NCBI GenBank assembly: GCA_024404915.1
Contig: JAKSPJ010000012.1
Location: 16,871-80,870 of the forward strand
Source of the DNA: Oscillospiraceae bacterium
GTDB taxonomy: Bacteria; Bacillota; Clostridia; Oscillospirales; Ruminococcaceae
Length of the DNA: 64,000 nucleotides
Direction: 5' to 3'
This document shows positions 16,934 to 26,748 of this stretch, piece by piece (position 1 is the stretch's first letter; each line of letters opens with the position of its first letter). The position numbers were made by a program, and so were the translations under genes. Under the pieces are notes generated by a model, which saw only the letters and a program-made list of their open reading frames with translations, ran no database searches and was not told where the DNA came from.

Positions 16934-18193
16934 TTATTTTTTGATTTTGCTCCAATATTCCTTTGCTGCCTGCTCAGCACGGTTATCTCCAAATTGATAA
17001 TAGATACGATTAAGCAGAGTATCAGGCATATATTGCTGTCTGACCCAGTGATTCGGGAAATCATGTGGATACAGATAATGCTGTCCTTTGACAGCGGCAT
17101 CCGCACCATCGAAATGCACATTCTGCAATGCTCTGGGAAAATCTCCCGACATGCCGGCCTTCACGTCTTCAATCGCAGCATTGATGGCATCATGGGCACT
17201 GTTGGATTTTGGTGCAGTTGCCAGCAGAATGATGGCATTTGCCAAAGGAAGTCTTGCTTCGGGCCAACCCAGCTGCAAAGCGGTATCGACAGCGGCTTTC
17301 ACGATGGGAATTGCCATAGGATAGGCAAGGCCCACATCTTCAGATGCAATGCAAAGCAATCGGCGGCACAGCGGCAGCAGGTCCCCGGCCTCCATCAGCA
17401 TTGCGCCATAGTGCAGTGCTGCATTTTCATCAGAGCCACGAATGGACTTATGCAGTGCAGAAAGAATGTCATAGTGCTGGTCCCCATTCTTATCATATCG
17501 CATATTGCTGCGCTGTGTCAGTGCTTGTACACTTTCTTTCTGAATGAAAAGCCCATCATCCGTTTTCTGTGCGGCAAGAACGGAGAGTTCCACCGTGTTG
17601 ATTGCCTTTCGAACGTCTCCGCCGCAGCCGGCTGCAATATAATCCACAGCCTCATCATCGTAGTGAATACTGCACTTCTGTTCTTCTTCCAGAAAACGAA
17701 ATGCACGCTGAATGGCAGGGCGTATTTGTTCTTTTGTCACAGGCTTGAATTCAAAAACGGTTGAACGGCTGATAATTGCATTAAATACCGCAAAATACGG
17801 GTTTTCAGTGGTGGAAGCAATCAGAGTCACTTTTCCGTTTTCGATATATTCCAGCAGGCTTTGCTGCTGTTTTTTATTGAGATACTGAATCTCATCCAGA
17901 TACAGCAGAATGCCATCTGTGCTGAACAGTGAACCGCTTTCCTGCAAAATGTCCCGGATATCATTGACATTTGCAGTTGTGCCGTTTAGTTTGTGCAGAG
18001 TCATATCCGACTGCTCTGCAATCATTCTGGCAACGGTGGTTTTTCCGATACCGGAAGGACCATAAAAAATCATATTGGGGATTTTACCGGATTCAATAAT
18101 CCGGCGCATTGGTTTTCCCGGTGTAAACAGATGGGGCTGCCCAACCAGTTCATCCAGGGAATGGGGGCGAATTCTTTCAGCAAGTGGAACCAT
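16934..18193 (-). CDS. rarA: Replication-associated recombination protein A (AAA+ ATPase)
   Basis: 419 residues, the normal length for RarA/MgsA. It has Walker A GPSGIGKTT (about 45-53), Walker B LLYLDEIQ (about 94-101), the sensor phrase IASTTENPYF, and the C-terminal tetramerisation region (KSNSAHDAINAA, HYLYPHDFPNHWVRQQYMP). RarA acts at stalled replication forks with SSB and RecA. The ATG at 18193 follows AAGGAGGATTT. It lies downstream of the GH9 gene, separated by a terminator-like hairpin. Confidence 0.95.
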   Translation of the reverse strand: MVPLAERIRPHSLDELVGQPHLFTPGKPMRRIIESGKIPNMIFYGPSGIGKTTVARMIAEQSDMTLHKLNGTTANVNDIRDILQESGSLFSTDGILLYLDEIQYLNKKQQQSLLEYIENGKVTLIASTTENPYFAVFNAIISRSTVFEFKPVTKEQIRPAIQRAFRFLEEEQKCSIHYDDEAVDYIAAGCGGDVRKAINTVELSVLAAQKTDDGLFIQKESVQALTQRSNMRYDKNGDQHYDILSALHKSIRGSDENAALHYGAMLMEAGDLLPLCRRLLCIASEDVGLAYPMAIPIVKAAVDTALQLGWPEARLPLANAIILLATAPKSNSAHDAINAAIEDVKAGMSGDFPRALQNVHFDGADAAVKGQHYLYPHDFPNHWVRQQYMPDTLLNRIYYQFGDNRAEQAAKEYWSKIKK

Positions 18194-18243
18194 AAATCCT
18201 CCTTGAATACAGGCAATCCATGATCGGAAATCTGCCAGAAAAG

Positions 18244-18272
18244 CAGCGGTGTATCCATTCGATACACCGCTG
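18244..18272 (-). terminator. Hairpin terminator after the GH9 gene
   Basis: Eleven-bp inverted repeat (18244-18254 / 18262-18272) with a 7-nt loop directly after the GH9 stop codon. The T-run on the minus strand is short (GCTTTTCTGG), so some read-through into rarA is likely. Confidence 0.6.
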
Positions 18273-18280
18273 TCATTTTA

Positions 18281-20926
18281 TTATTTTGTGCCGAGTTTTG
18301 AAAGCGGAATGAGTTTTGCAATATACTGGAGAATGCGTACAGTATCATCATTGTTCAGAACGCTGTCCAGAACGCAGTCTGCATTCTGCTTGCCCTGTGT
18401 CGATACTTTTGCAGTGCTGTCTTCAGCCAGATATCGGCAGAGCAGAACTGCATCGGAAACATCAATGTCACCATCACAGTTCACGTCACCATAGTTATTT
18501 TTGGTGGAAGGTTCGTCTGAATCTGTTACCAGCCATTCAGGATCGGGACAGTCAGAAGGCGGTGTGCCCCAGACATGTTTTCCCTCAACATACATGGTAA
18601 TCTTATCAAAAATCTCCGGGCATTCATTCAGCGGTTTGCCCAGTTCTTCTTCTGTCACCATGCCTTCACGGCTGTAATCGTTTGTAGGATCAAAGACAAA
18701 TACGAACTCATCATTTTGCTTCTGGTCCATAATTGCAAACTGATAACCCAGTTCACCATAGAACTTGTAGTCAGACCAGGTCATCTCAAGATAGCAGCCG
18801 CCTTTATCATTGTACTGTACCACTTCGTAAGTAACTTCATGTTCTTTATTGGAATCAGAAGCCATCTTATCGTAATCAGGACGGACAGTAATATCATCGA
18901 CTGTATGGCCGGCAGCCAGCAATTCAGAGATATCGAAATAATAGCGGATTTTTACTTCATCCAGATATCTGGGAGGCAGCAGAGTGTCATTTGTAAATGT
19001 AATGAGAACCTGTGTAGCCATGTTGTCTTCCTGGCCGACAGCAGCCTTCAGGGAGAATTCCTGCAGCTCCTCGCTGGACTTCATGGTTGCCTCAGCAGGC
19101 GGGAAGTTTTCCTGATTTTTCATGGTTTCATCGCCATAGAAGTAATAGAGGCCTGCGCATGCGCCTACAACTGCTGCGTTGTAGTCAACAGCAACTTCGT
19201 TGTAAACATAGTCCTTGGTAATATCACGGTGCCAGTCACCGGCATCCGGTCCTCCGACCAATGCGCCCCAGAGGACATGAACCTGATCAGCCGGGTGGTC
19301 CATATTCAGGTCCTTGGATCCGTGGGAAGCTCTGTGGTGCGGATGGGAAGCTGCTGTAGGAGACCAGCCAACAATGTAAGGACGGTTCATGGGGTTTTTG
19401 CCCATAATGTATTCCATCTGACCTTCTGCCCACTCAGCGAAGCGCATAGGATCATTTTTCTTTTCCTCGGAATACTTTGCATATACCAGACAGCAGAGCT
19501 CAGCAGCGGTATTGTATCTTGCAGAACCGTATTCATTCAGCATAGAAAATCCTGCCGGTGTGGTTTTCAGATAGTCAGTTGCTTCCGGTTTCGGCGGTTG
19601 GTTATCCCATTCAAAGGGCTGATTCCAGATGGTATCCACCAGACCGGGATCCAGGTGGGTGATGCCTGACCAGAATTCACAGTTCCAGCGGAAAATATAC
19701 CAGTCACGCTCGATATTTGTGATGGGAGCCAGTTTTGCAAATACGCCGCCCCAGACGGTATCCCAGCAGTGAACCCAGATGTTATTCCAGCAGTTGTTGG
19801 TGTCCTTCATGATACGTCTGAAATAACCGGTATAGGGATGGCCGCCGTTGTCATAGGTTACGCTTTCGTCCACGCTGATAATAGCGTTGATGTATTTGTC
19901 ATAGGCTTCTTCCTGTTTTGTGGCATCCTTGTCCACTGTACAGATGTACAGCCAGACAGCAGCCCATGCAAGTTCATCATAGTCATAGCTGGAATCATAG
20001 AAGCCGCCGTCGTATCCCAGAGAGAGGACAGTTGCACAGTCCTCAGGGTCTTCCTCGTGAGTTTCCACTGCAAAATCATACAGTGCATAGGCAGCTTTCA
20101 GGCATTCCTCTGCGTAGGGCGCATCTGTATCTTTAAAATTCAGATAGTTGATAGCCAGTGCAGCGGCAGTGCCTGCACACATGTCAGAAGCCGGTGTTTC
20201 TGTGGTTGCAAGATATGCAGGGCGCTGGAAATCCAGAAGATGTTCCCCCTGCAGATCAGGACAAATCCAGTAGTTGTGGTCAATGTTGCCTTCGCCGACC
20301 TGATAAACAAAGGCAAGAAGAGAACCATCTTCGTTATAGTATGTGCCCTTCAGATAGAAATCGCAGAAGTTGCGAAGGATTTCTTCGATATGCTCCTGAT
20401 TTCCTGTTTTTTCGTAGGACTCACGGAATTCGTAGTAGCCCCAGCCGAGTGTAGAAGCCGCATAGGAGCCCGGCAGACCAAATTTCACATGGTCACCTGC
20501 ATCGTGCATACCGCCTTCGCAGTCAATGCAGCCGTCGCCGTCCGGGTCAAGAATGCTCAGATTCTCCTTGATGAAGTCCTCAGAGACATTCACACCCTTG
20601 AACTGTTTGTTTTCGGGATCAATGGTCTGGAGGGGAACCGCTGCATCTTCCATATGGCAGTCCGCACGCCATTCCAGTCGTCCTGTTCGGGTACCGCACT
20701 TGTTTGCATCATAGAAATGCATGGTGTATTGCATACCCTTTGCAAAATTGACCTCTACATCATCGTAGGAGAAGCTGTCGGGATCCGGAAATACCTTTTC
20801 CGAATCGTCCACAGTGCCGGGATCTTCTCCTGCAGTTGCGAACGCTGTGAACATTGATGTGCTGGTCACCAGTGCAGACAGACAAACGCAGAGTCCGGCT
20901 TTCAGAATGCTTTTTTTCTGTTTCAT
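18281..20926 (-). CDS. GH9 cellulase with CBM3c-like module and dockerin
   Basis: 881 residues. The signal peptide is about 1-33. The GH9 (alpha/alpha)6 catalytic domain (about 55-600) shows the DAGDHVKFGLPGSYAASTLGW motif near residue 142 with its catalytic Asp pair, the HHRASHGS substrate motif, and the proton-donor region YNEVAVDYNAAVVGA. A family 3c-like carbohydrate module follows (about 615-760, SLKAAVGQEDNMATQVLITF), which in Cel9 enzymes feeds a single chain to the active site and gives processivity. A dockerin (about 810-878, GDVNCDGDIDVSDAVLLCRYL) attaches it to scaffoldin. ATG 20926 is chosen because AAAGGTGG precedes it; the in-frame GTG at 20935 lies in that site. This is the main cellulose-degrading enzyme in the window. 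Confidence 0.95.
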   Translation of the reverse strand: MKQKKSILKAGLCVCLSALVTSTSMFTAFATAGEDPGTVDDSEKVFPDPDSFSYDDVEVNFAKGMQYTMHFYDANKCGTRTGRLEWRADCHMEDAAVPLQTIDPENKQFKGVNVSEDFIKENLSILDPDGDGCIDCEGGMHDAGDHVKFGLPGSYAASTLGWGYYEFRESYEKTGNQEHIEEILRNFCDFYLKGTYYNEDGSLLAFVYQVGEGNIDHNYWICPDLQGEHLLDFQRPAYLATTETPASDMCAGTAAALAINYLNFKDTDAPYAEECLKAAYALYDFAVETHEEDPEDCATVLSLGYDGGFYDSSYDYDELAWAAVWLYICTVDKDATKQEEAYDKYINAIISVDESVTYDNGGHPYTGYFRRIMKDTNNCWNNIWVHCWDTVWGGVFAKLAPITNIERDWYIFRWNCEFWSGITHLDPGLVDTIWNQPFEWDNQPPKPEATDYLKTTPAGFSMLNEYGSARYNTAAELCCLVYAKYSEEKKNDPMRFAEWAEGQMEYIMGKNPMNRPYIVGWSPTAASHPHHRASHGSKDLNMDHPADQVHVLWGALVGGPDAGDWHRDITKDYVYNEVAVDYNAAVVGACAGLYYFYGDETMKNQENFPPAEATMKSSEELQEFSLKAAVGQEDNMATQVLITFTNDTLLPPRYLDEVKIRYYFDISELLAAGHTVDDITVRPDYDKMASDSNKEHEVTYEVVQYNDKGGCYLEMTWSDYKFYGELGYQFAIMDQKQNDEFVFVFDPTNDYSREGMVTEEELGKPLNECPEIFDKITMYVEGKHVWGTPPSDCPDPEWLVTDSDEPSTKNNYGDVNCDGDIDVSDAVLLCRYLAEDSTAKVSTQGKQNADCVLDSVLNNDDTVRILQYIAKLIPLSKLGTK

Positions 20927-20980
20927 AGAATCCACCTTTCTGATTAAATAGATTTTTCCCCTATCACATCATTGTGCTTC

Positions 20981-21017
20981 AGACGGTTTTCAATCTCTCT
21001 CAGCAGAAAAACCGTCT
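20981..21017 (-). terminator. Second hairpin downstream of secA
   Basis: Ten-bp inverted repeat AGACGGTTTT (20981-20990) / AAAACCGTCT (21008-21017). On the minus strand it comes after the hairpin at 21025-21062; together they form a tandem terminator candidate between secA and the GH9 gene. Confidence 0.55.
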
Positions 21018-21024
21018 TAATATG

Positions 21025-21062
21025 ATTGGGCAATACCTGTTTATATCTTGGTATTGCCCAAT
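21025..21062 (-). terminator. Hairpin directly after secA
   Basis: Thirteen-bp perfect inverted repeat (21025-21037 / 21050-21062) with a 12-nt loop, 4 bp after the secA stop. It has no strong T-run of its own, so it may protect the 3' end or act with the next hairpin. Confidence 0.6.
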
Positions 21063-21066
21063 TATA

Positions 21067-23811
21067 TCACTTTTTCATTCCGCAGCAGAACTTATATTTC
21101 TTTCCGCTGCCACAGGGACACGGTTCATTCGGTCCGACTTTTTTCTGGGAAACAGCCTGCTTTGTAAAGCTGCCGTCGCCTGCACCTGCATTGGGGGCAT
21201 CTACTTCAGCAACCTGTGTTCTCTGGGGAACACTGTTCTCAGGCAGTTTTACGGTTAGCAGCAGACGAACCGTGTCTTCACGGATGGAATCCACCATGGC
21301 GTCAAACATATCATAACCTTCGATACGATACTCAACAACCGGGTTCTTCTGTGCATATCCTCTCAGACCCATACCACGCTTCAATTCATCCATATCGTCG
21401 ATATGTGCCATCCACTTGGTATCAACCACACGCAGAAGGATTACACGCTCCAGTTCACGGAGCTGTTCTTTGCCCATGATATCCTCACGCTTTTCATACA
21501 GCAGAAGGGTACGGGCAGTCAGCATATCAATGATTTCGTTACGTTCTGTGCCGTTGATTTTCTTTTCATCCCAGTCGAAGTCCTCCGGCAGGGTAATCCA
21601 GTCCATGAAGTACTCACGGAGACCAACCAGATTCCAACTGGATTTGTCCAGTTCATCCGGCAGATACTGAGATACAGTACCTTTAATCAGCTCCTTAATC
21701 ATATCAATGATATAGGAGTGCAGATCCTTTCCGTCCAGAACTTCGCTTCTCTGCTCATAAATCAGCTGTCTCTGCTTATTCATGACATCATCGTAATTGA
21801 GCACGTTTTTACGGGTTGCGAAATGCATACCCTCTACCTTCTTCTGACAGGACTCAATTACCTTAGACATCATTTTGCTTTCGATAGGAGTGTTTTCATC
21901 CACATTCAGGCGAGCCATCATGGTTTCCAGACGATCACCAGCGAAAATACGCATCAGGTCATCTTCCACGGAGAGGAAGAAACGGCTTTCACCCTCATCG
22001 CCCTGACGGCCGGAACGGCCTCGGAGCTGGTTGTCAATACGTCTGGACTCGTGACGCTCTGTGCCGAGAATGTACAGACCGCCTGCGGCCTTGACATCCA
22101 CAGCCTTTTCCTTAACCTCTGCATTGAACTTATCGTACAGGGTACGATAAACATCACGGGCAGCCAGAATTTCCTCATCCTCAGTGTCAGCATAGCCCAC
22201 AGCCTCGGTGATGATTTCCTCAGGAATTTCACGCTTACGCATTTCAGCCTTTGCCAGGAATTCAGCGTTACCGCCCAGCATAATATCGGTACCACGGCCG
22301 GCCATGTTGGTAGCAATGGTAACAGCGCCCAGCTTACCTGCCTGTGCAACGATTTCAGCTTCCTTTGCGTGATACTTTGCATTCAGAACCTCATGCTTTA
22401 CGCCTCTGCGCTTCAGCATAGCGGAAAGCTTTTCGGATTTGTCAATGGAAACGGTACCAACCAGCACCGGCTGGCCCTTCTTGTTGCACTCGATAATCTG
22501 CTCGATGATTGCTTCATATTTTGCTTTCTCAGAGCGATAAATCAAATCCGGCTGGTCTTTACGGATAACAGGTCTGTTTGTAGGAATGGTGATAACATCC
22601 AGCTTATAAATCTCACGGAATTCATCTTCCTCTGTCATAGCAGTACCGGTCATGCCGGAGAGCTTCTTGTACAGACGGAAATAGTTCTGGAACGTAACAG
22701 TTGCAAGGGTTTTGGATTCATGCTTGACCTTTACGCCTTCCTTTGCCTCAATTGCCTGATGGAGACCGTCGTTGTAACGTCTGCCCATCATCATACGGCC
22801 GGTGTTTTCATCAACAATGACGATTTCATCGTCCTTGATAACATAGTCTGTATCCAGATGCATAATGCCGTGTGCCTTGATTGCCTGATTGATATGGTGC
22901 ATCAGTGTCATATTATCTGCATCCATCAGGTTTTCCACACGGAAATACTGCTCTGCCTTCTTCACACCCTGGCGTGTAATGGTAGCAGTCTTTGCTTTTT
23001 CGTCAATGATATAGTCTGCATCCTCGAACATATCGTCCTGGTCTTCCTTATCATCCGTCTCGACAACAGTGACTGCCTTCAGTGTGCGGGCGAACCTGTC
23101 AGCCTGCTCATACAAATCTGTGGATTTGTCGCCACGGCCGGAGATAATCAGCGGTGTTCTTGCGTCATCAATGAGAATGGAGTCCACCTCGTCCACGATT
23201 GCAAAGTTTGGAGCACGCTGAACACGGTCTTTCTTGTAGATTACCATGTTGTCACGGAGATAGTCAAAACCGATTTCATTATTGGTGCCATAGGTAACAT
23301 CGCAGTTGTAAGCTTCACGGCGCTGGTCATTGTTCAGGTCATGGATAATACATCCGACAGTGAGACCCAGGAACCGCAGAACCTTACCCATTTCATCAGA
23401 CTGTGTTTTTGCGAGATAGTCGTTTACAGTAACAACGTGAACGCCCTCCCCAGGCAGTGCGTTGACATAGGAAGCCACACAGGCCACCAGTGTTTTACCT
23501 TCACCGGTTCTCATTTCAGCGATTCTGCCCTGATGCAGAACCACAGCACCAATCAGCTGAACAGGGAAGGGGCGCTTTCCGAGAATGCGGTCTGCAGCTT
23601 CCCGAACAGTTGCCAGTGCCTCAGGCATCATGCTGTCAAGGGTTTCGCCGTTTGCAAGACGCTCACGGAATTCCTTTGTTTTTGCTTTCAGTGCCTGATC
23701 AGAAAGACCCTTGAACTCGTCTTCCATTTCAAGCACTTTTTTCTTAATCGGTTCGATTTTCGCAAGTTCTTTTTCGCTGTAGGAACCGAAAATTCTGCTG
23801 ATAAAACTCAT
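21067..23811 (-). CDS. secA: Preprotein translocase ATPase SecA
   Basis: 914 residues. The DEAD-motor motifs are all present: MRTGEGKT (Walker A, about 101-108), VDEVDSILIDDARTPLIISG (Walker B), and the second motor domain with GRGTDI and QLRGRSGRQGDEGESRFFLS. The C-terminal zinc finger PCPCGSGKKYKFCCG binds SecB or ribosomes. SecA drives export of secretory proteins, including the dockerin enzymes here, through SecYEG. The ATG at 23811 follows AAGGCGG. Its promoter carries a 9-bp inverted repeat over the -10 box. Confidence 0.98.
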   Translation of the reverse strand: MSFISRIFGSYSEKELAKIEPIKKKVLEMEDEFKGLSDQALKAKTKEFRERLANGETLDSMMPEALATVREAADRILGKRPFPVQLIGAVVLHQGRIAEMRTGEGKTLVACVASYVNALPGEGVHVVTVNDYLAKTQSDEMGKVLRFLGLTVGCIIHDLNNDQRREAYNCDVTYGTNNEIGFDYLRDNMVIYKKDRVQRAPNFAIVDEVDSILIDDARTPLIISGRGDKSTDLYEQADRFARTLKAVTVVETDDKEDQDDMFEDADYIIDEKAKTATITRQGVKKAEQYFRVENLMDADNMTLMHHINQAIKAHGIMHLDTDYVIKDDEIVIVDENTGRMMMGRRYNDGLHQAIEAKEGVKVKHESKTLATVTFQNYFRLYKKLSGMTGTAMTEEDEFREIYKLDVITIPTNRPVIRKDQPDLIYRSEKAKYEAIIEQIIECNKKGQPVLVGTVSIDKSEKLSAMLKRRGVKHEVLNAKYHAKEAEIVAQAGKLGAVTIATNMAGRGTDIMLGGNAEFLAKAEMRKREIPEEIITEAVGYADTEDEEILAARDVYRTLYDKFNAEVKEKAVDVKAAGGLYILGTERHESRRIDNQLRGRSGRQGDEGESRFFLSVEDDLMRIFAGDRLETMMARLNVDENTPIESKMMSKVIESCQKKVEGMHFATRKNVLNYDDVMNKQRQLIYEQRSEVLDGKDLHSYIIDMIKELIKGTVSQYLPDELDKSSWNLVGLREYFMDWITLPEDFDWDEKKINGTERNEIIDMLTARTLLLYEKREDIMGKEQLRELERVILLRVVDTKWMAHIDDMDELKRGMGLRGYAQKNPVVEYRIEGYDMFDAMVDSIREDTVRLLLTVKLPENSVPQRTQVAEVDAPNAGAGDGSFTKQAVSQKKVGPNEPCPCGSGKKYKFCCGMKK

Positions 23812-23889
23812 TGTATAACCGCCTTTTCAAAACATTCCGGAATGGATGAAAGAGTAATACTGCTCCATCATGCTATTCCATACATAGTT

Positions 23890-23918
23890 ATTTTACTATG
23901 TATTTAATCATTTGTCAA
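23890..23918 (-). promoter_or_regulatory. secA promoter with overlapping palindrome
   Basis: Minus-strand TTGACA (23918-23913), 17-nt spacer, TAAAAT (23895-23890). A 9-bp inverted repeat ATACATAGT (23880-23888) / ACTATGTAT (23895-23903) covers the -10 region; it may be an operator or a leader hairpin. Confidence 0.6.
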
Positions 23919-24004
23919 TAGCTTCACATAATTTTCATATAAAATCACATGTGCGGCTTGTCATTTTTAACGATATGATATCTGATTTCTCAATTTTTGC
24001 GCTG

Positions 24005-25339
24005 TTATGTATCGGACTGCTGAATCAGCTGCTGGAAATGTTCGCCTCGCTTTTCGAAATTCTGGTAAACATTGTAACTTGCAGCAGCAGGGGACATCAG
24101 GCAGATTTTTCCTTCTGCGGTGATTTCCTTTGCCAGCTGTACTGCCTCAGGCAGGGTTTCTGTATAGTGCATGCGCTGTTTCAGTGTTTCAGAAGCCTCT
24201 GACAGCATTCGTTTTCCGGAGTCCGACATCAGAATGATATGGGGCACGGCAGACTGTTCCAGATATTCCAGCAGGGATGTGTAATTGATGCCTCTGTCCA
24301 TTCCTCCGATGAGTACTGTATCTGTATCCGGCAGACTGTTCAATGCCTGAATACAGGTTTCACACGCCGTGGAAATAGAATCGTCATACCAGCGGATGCC
24401 GTGGAATGTACCCACGGGTGACAATCTGTGAGGAAGGGGCTGGAAGCTTTGAATGCCCCGGAGAATTGCCTCATCGGAAGCACCCAGCCGCTTTGCCAAG
24501 GCATATACAACTGCACAGTTATATCTGTTATGTACACCAGTGAGGGCCATTTGTTCTGGCAGAACCAGCGAATTGTCGTGATATACAGCGGTATTGCCGT
24601 TAATCAGTGTGATATCCGCAGTGGTATCGTTCATGGCCAGGCGCAGAATTTCAGATCTGCATTCATCTGCCCTGGGCATACTTGGCAGGCCGCAGATCAG
24701 CAAATCTCCTGCCTTCTGGTTTCTGTATATATTTTCCTTGCAGTAGGCATAGTTTGCAAATGTTCCGTAATGGTCAAGATGTTCCTCGTAGAGATTCAGG
24801 AATACGGCTGTTTTCGGAGAAACATGATTGTATTCCAGCTGGTGAACGCCTGTTTCCATCACAATGACGGTATCACCTGTAATCTGTTCGTATAAATCAG
24901 CGGTAGGAATGCCGATGTTGCCCCCCAGAACGGAGGGAATGCCTGCGGTCTGCAATACATGATACAGCAGGGAAGATGTGGTGGATTTTCCTTTTGTGCC
25001 AGTTATGCCGATAATCTGTTCACGATAGGCAGTGAGAAACAGTTCTGTCAGTGAGGTGACACGTCCTTTCAGCAGATGCGGCTGATATTCCTTTGGCAGA
25101 ACGATACCGGGGCTCTTGAAAATGACGTCGTAATCCGTCATTGCCCGGAGATAATCCTCACCGATATGCAGAGCAGCACCCTCAGGGGGATCAGCAATGC
25201 TGTTTTTATCTGCAATGCCTACAGAAGAAAATCCACCTGCCTGCATCAGTCTGCGGTATACTGCTCTTCCTTCACGGCCGTAGCCCAGCAACAGAACATT
25301 TTGATTCTGAATCCATTCTTTTAATACTTGTATCAGCAT
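24005..25339 (-). CDS. murD: UDP-N-acetylmuramoyl-L-alanine--D-glutamate ligase
   Basis: 444 residues, close to the usual 450. It shows the Mur ligase ATP loop GITGTKGKSTTSSLL (about 113-127), an N-terminal UDP-binding Rossmann fold (VLLLGYGREGRAVYRRL), the central ETGVHQLEY region and the C-terminal domain with GGMDRGINY. MurD adds D-glutamate to UDP-MurNAc-L-Ala in peptidoglycan synthesis. The ATG at 25339 follows ACGAGG, only 18 bp after the CE2 stop, so it is probably co-transcribed with the esterase gene. It lies apart from any division/cell-wall cluster in this window. Confidence 0.95.
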   Translation of the reverse strand: MLIQVLKEWIQNQNVLLLGYGREGRAVYRRLMQAGGFSSVGIADKNSIADPPEGAALHIGEDYLRAMTDYDVIFKSPGIVLPKEYQPHLLKGRVTSLTELFLTAYREQIIGITGTKGKSTTSSLLYHVLQTAGIPSVLGGNIGIPTADLYEQITGDTVIVMETGVHQLEYNHVSPKTAVFLNLYEEHLDHYGTFANYAYCKENIYRNQKAGDLLICGLPSMPRADECRSEILRLAMNDTTADITLINGNTAVYHDNSLVLPEQMALTGVHNRYNCAVVYALAKRLGASDEAILRGIQSFQPLPHRLSPVGTFHGIRWYDDSISTACETCIQALNSLPDTDTVLIGGMDRGINYTSLLEYLEQSAVPHIILMSDSGKRMLSEASETLKQRMHYTETLPEAVQLAKEITAEGKICLMSPAAASYNVYQNFEKRGEHFQQLIQQSDT

Positions 25340-25357
25340 ATACTTAACCTCGTTTCA

Positions 25358-26458
25358 TTACCAGTGATATTTTGTGCGGATAAAGGCAGTCAGCTTATCG
25401 GCAGCCTTTGCGTGGGTTGCTGCTGATGGGTGCCAGTCCACACCGTAACCATCCTGCTCCTGCTGTTCAGGGAACCACATGGTCTGAACACGGGAGTCAT
25501 TCGTTTCATCTGTATACATATCGACAGCTTTCTGTACCTCGCTGCAGAGTTTTCCGCCCATTATGCCCAGCGTGCAGAGAATTTCAGCAACGGTATTGAG
25601 GCTGCGCACGGTTTTCAGAAACAGCACATACTGTTGGATGAAACACTGCTGTCGTGCGGCATCTTCTCCCGTATAGGAAGCGTCATTGGTGCCCATATTT
25701 ATTACAATGAGATCAGGCTGTCTGGAAAAATTCCATGGATAATCCTGTATCCTTCCTGCACTCGGCAGTGTGGCTCCGCAGTATCCCACAGGTTCATATC
25801 TTCCCGGAAGCAGTTCTCTTGTATTGGCAATGCCATCCGGGGTATAGCCGGAAATGATGCCGTATCCGCTGAAACATACCATGCTGTAATCCGCATGCAG
25901 CATTTCTGCCGTCAGGAAAGCGTAGGATTTTGTGATGTTCTCGTTATCTGTGGAAAATGAATCCTGCGAAGTGCCGTCTATGCCATATCCGCAGGTAATG
26001 GAGTCTCCGATGAATTCAATCAGGTGATTATTATGCGGAACAGGAACAACGGCAGCTGTTTCTTTCTCTGATGACTGAATCTGCAAGTCCTGAATGCCCA
26101 TGGCTGAGAAGGCGGATTCGGATATTTTCAGGATTCTGACCCATGTGAAGCCGCTGCTGTCTGCCTCTGCGGGAATGGTGATGTGTTCACATGGTGCTGA
26201 AAAACGCCGGCAGATGATTTGCATATTATTGACATAAACCGCATACTTTGCCAGAATCGTTTCACCATCAGGAAAAGAACTGTCTGTCACCAGTGTCAGG
26301 GTGCAGGATAAGCCCTGAAAGCCGAAAGCGATACCGGTGCCGGAGTGTGCGCACCAGAGTGTACGGGAATCTGTATGATATATCGTTCTGCCGATTGGTG
26401 CAGCAACAGTGACGGAATAGCTCGTCGAAGTGTTTGCTTTGCTGTCTTTCGGTATCAT
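25358..26458 (-). CDS. CE2 family acetyl esterase without signal peptide
   Basis: 366 residues. An N-terminal jelly-roll domain (about 1-140) precedes an SGNH hydrolase domain. The nucleophile motif IEFIGDSITCGYG places Ser at 153, GTND gives the Asn block, and DWHP near the end gives Asp341 and His343. This two-domain layout is that of CE2 esterases, which remove acetyl groups from xylo- or manno-oligosaccharides. No signal peptide or dockerin is present, so it should act in the cytoplasm. GGAG lies 12 nt before the ATG, a rather long spacing. It is divergent from the GH130 gene, which suggests a shared role in degrading acetylated manno-oligosaccharides. Confidence 0.88.
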   Translation of the reverse strand: MIPKDSKANTSTSYSVTVAAPIGRTIYHTDSRTLWCAHSGTGIAFGFQGLSCTLTLVTDSSFPDGETILAKYAVYVNNMQIICRRFSAPCEHITIPAEADSSGFTWVRILKISESAFSAMGIQDLQIQSSEKETAAVVPVPHNNHLIEFIGDSITCGYGIDGTSQDSFSTDNENITKSYAFLTAEMLHADYSMVCFSGYGIISGYTPDGIANTRELLPGRYEPVGYCGATLPSAGRIQDYPWNFSRQPDLIVINMGTNDASYTGEDAARQQCFIQQYVLFLKTVRSLNTVAEILCTLGIMGGKLCSEVQKAVDMYTDETNDSRVQTMWFPEQQEQDGYGVDWHPSAATHAKAADKLTAFIRTKYHW

Positions 26459-26519
26459 AAGCAGGTGAGACTCCTTTCATATCAAAAAAACACATTTCTG
26501 CGTTTTGTCATACAGTTAC

Positions 26520-26548
26520 AGTATATCATAAATACTTTGTGAATTCAA
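26520..26548 (-). promoter_or_regulatory. Promoter of the CE2-murD unit
   Basis: Minus-strand TTGAAT (26548-26543), 17-nt spacer, TATACT (26525-26520), about 60 bp before the CE2 start. Confidence 0.75.
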
Positions 26549-26587
26549 GTGCTTTTCGGAAAATATATGAGAATGAAAAAAGAGACT

Positions 26588-26635
26588 ATTCTGCAGAGAT
26601 ACAGGGAAACTTCCCGAAAGCAGTGAATGCAGAAT
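26588..26635. other. Branched inverted repeat between divergent promoters
   Basis: ATTCTGCA (26588-26595) pairs with TGCAGAAT (26628-26635) and encloses a smaller GGGAA/TTCCC stem (26604-26615). It lies upstream of both the CE2 and GH130 promoters, so it may be a regulator site or a small transcript. No function can be assigned. Confidence 0.35.
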
Positions 26636-26719
26636 TATTGTAATCATGTTTTGTACAATCTGAACAACTGATAATTATTATAATCAAATAATGTTTTTTT
26701 GCGATTTTTTACAAATCCA

Positions 26720-26748
26720 TTGTGCAAACAGCCAAAATATGATATAAT
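26720..26748 (+). promoter_or_regulatory. Promoter of the GH130 gene
   Basis: TTGTGC (26720-26725), 17-nt spacer, TATAAT (26743-26748). It predicts a leader of about 140 nt before the ATG at 26894. Confidence 0.7.

Noticed and set aside
21403..23907. 834-residue plus-strand open frame opposite secA
   Set aside because: SecA on the minus strand is certain; the antisense frame is open only because of codon usage and has no recognisable protein.
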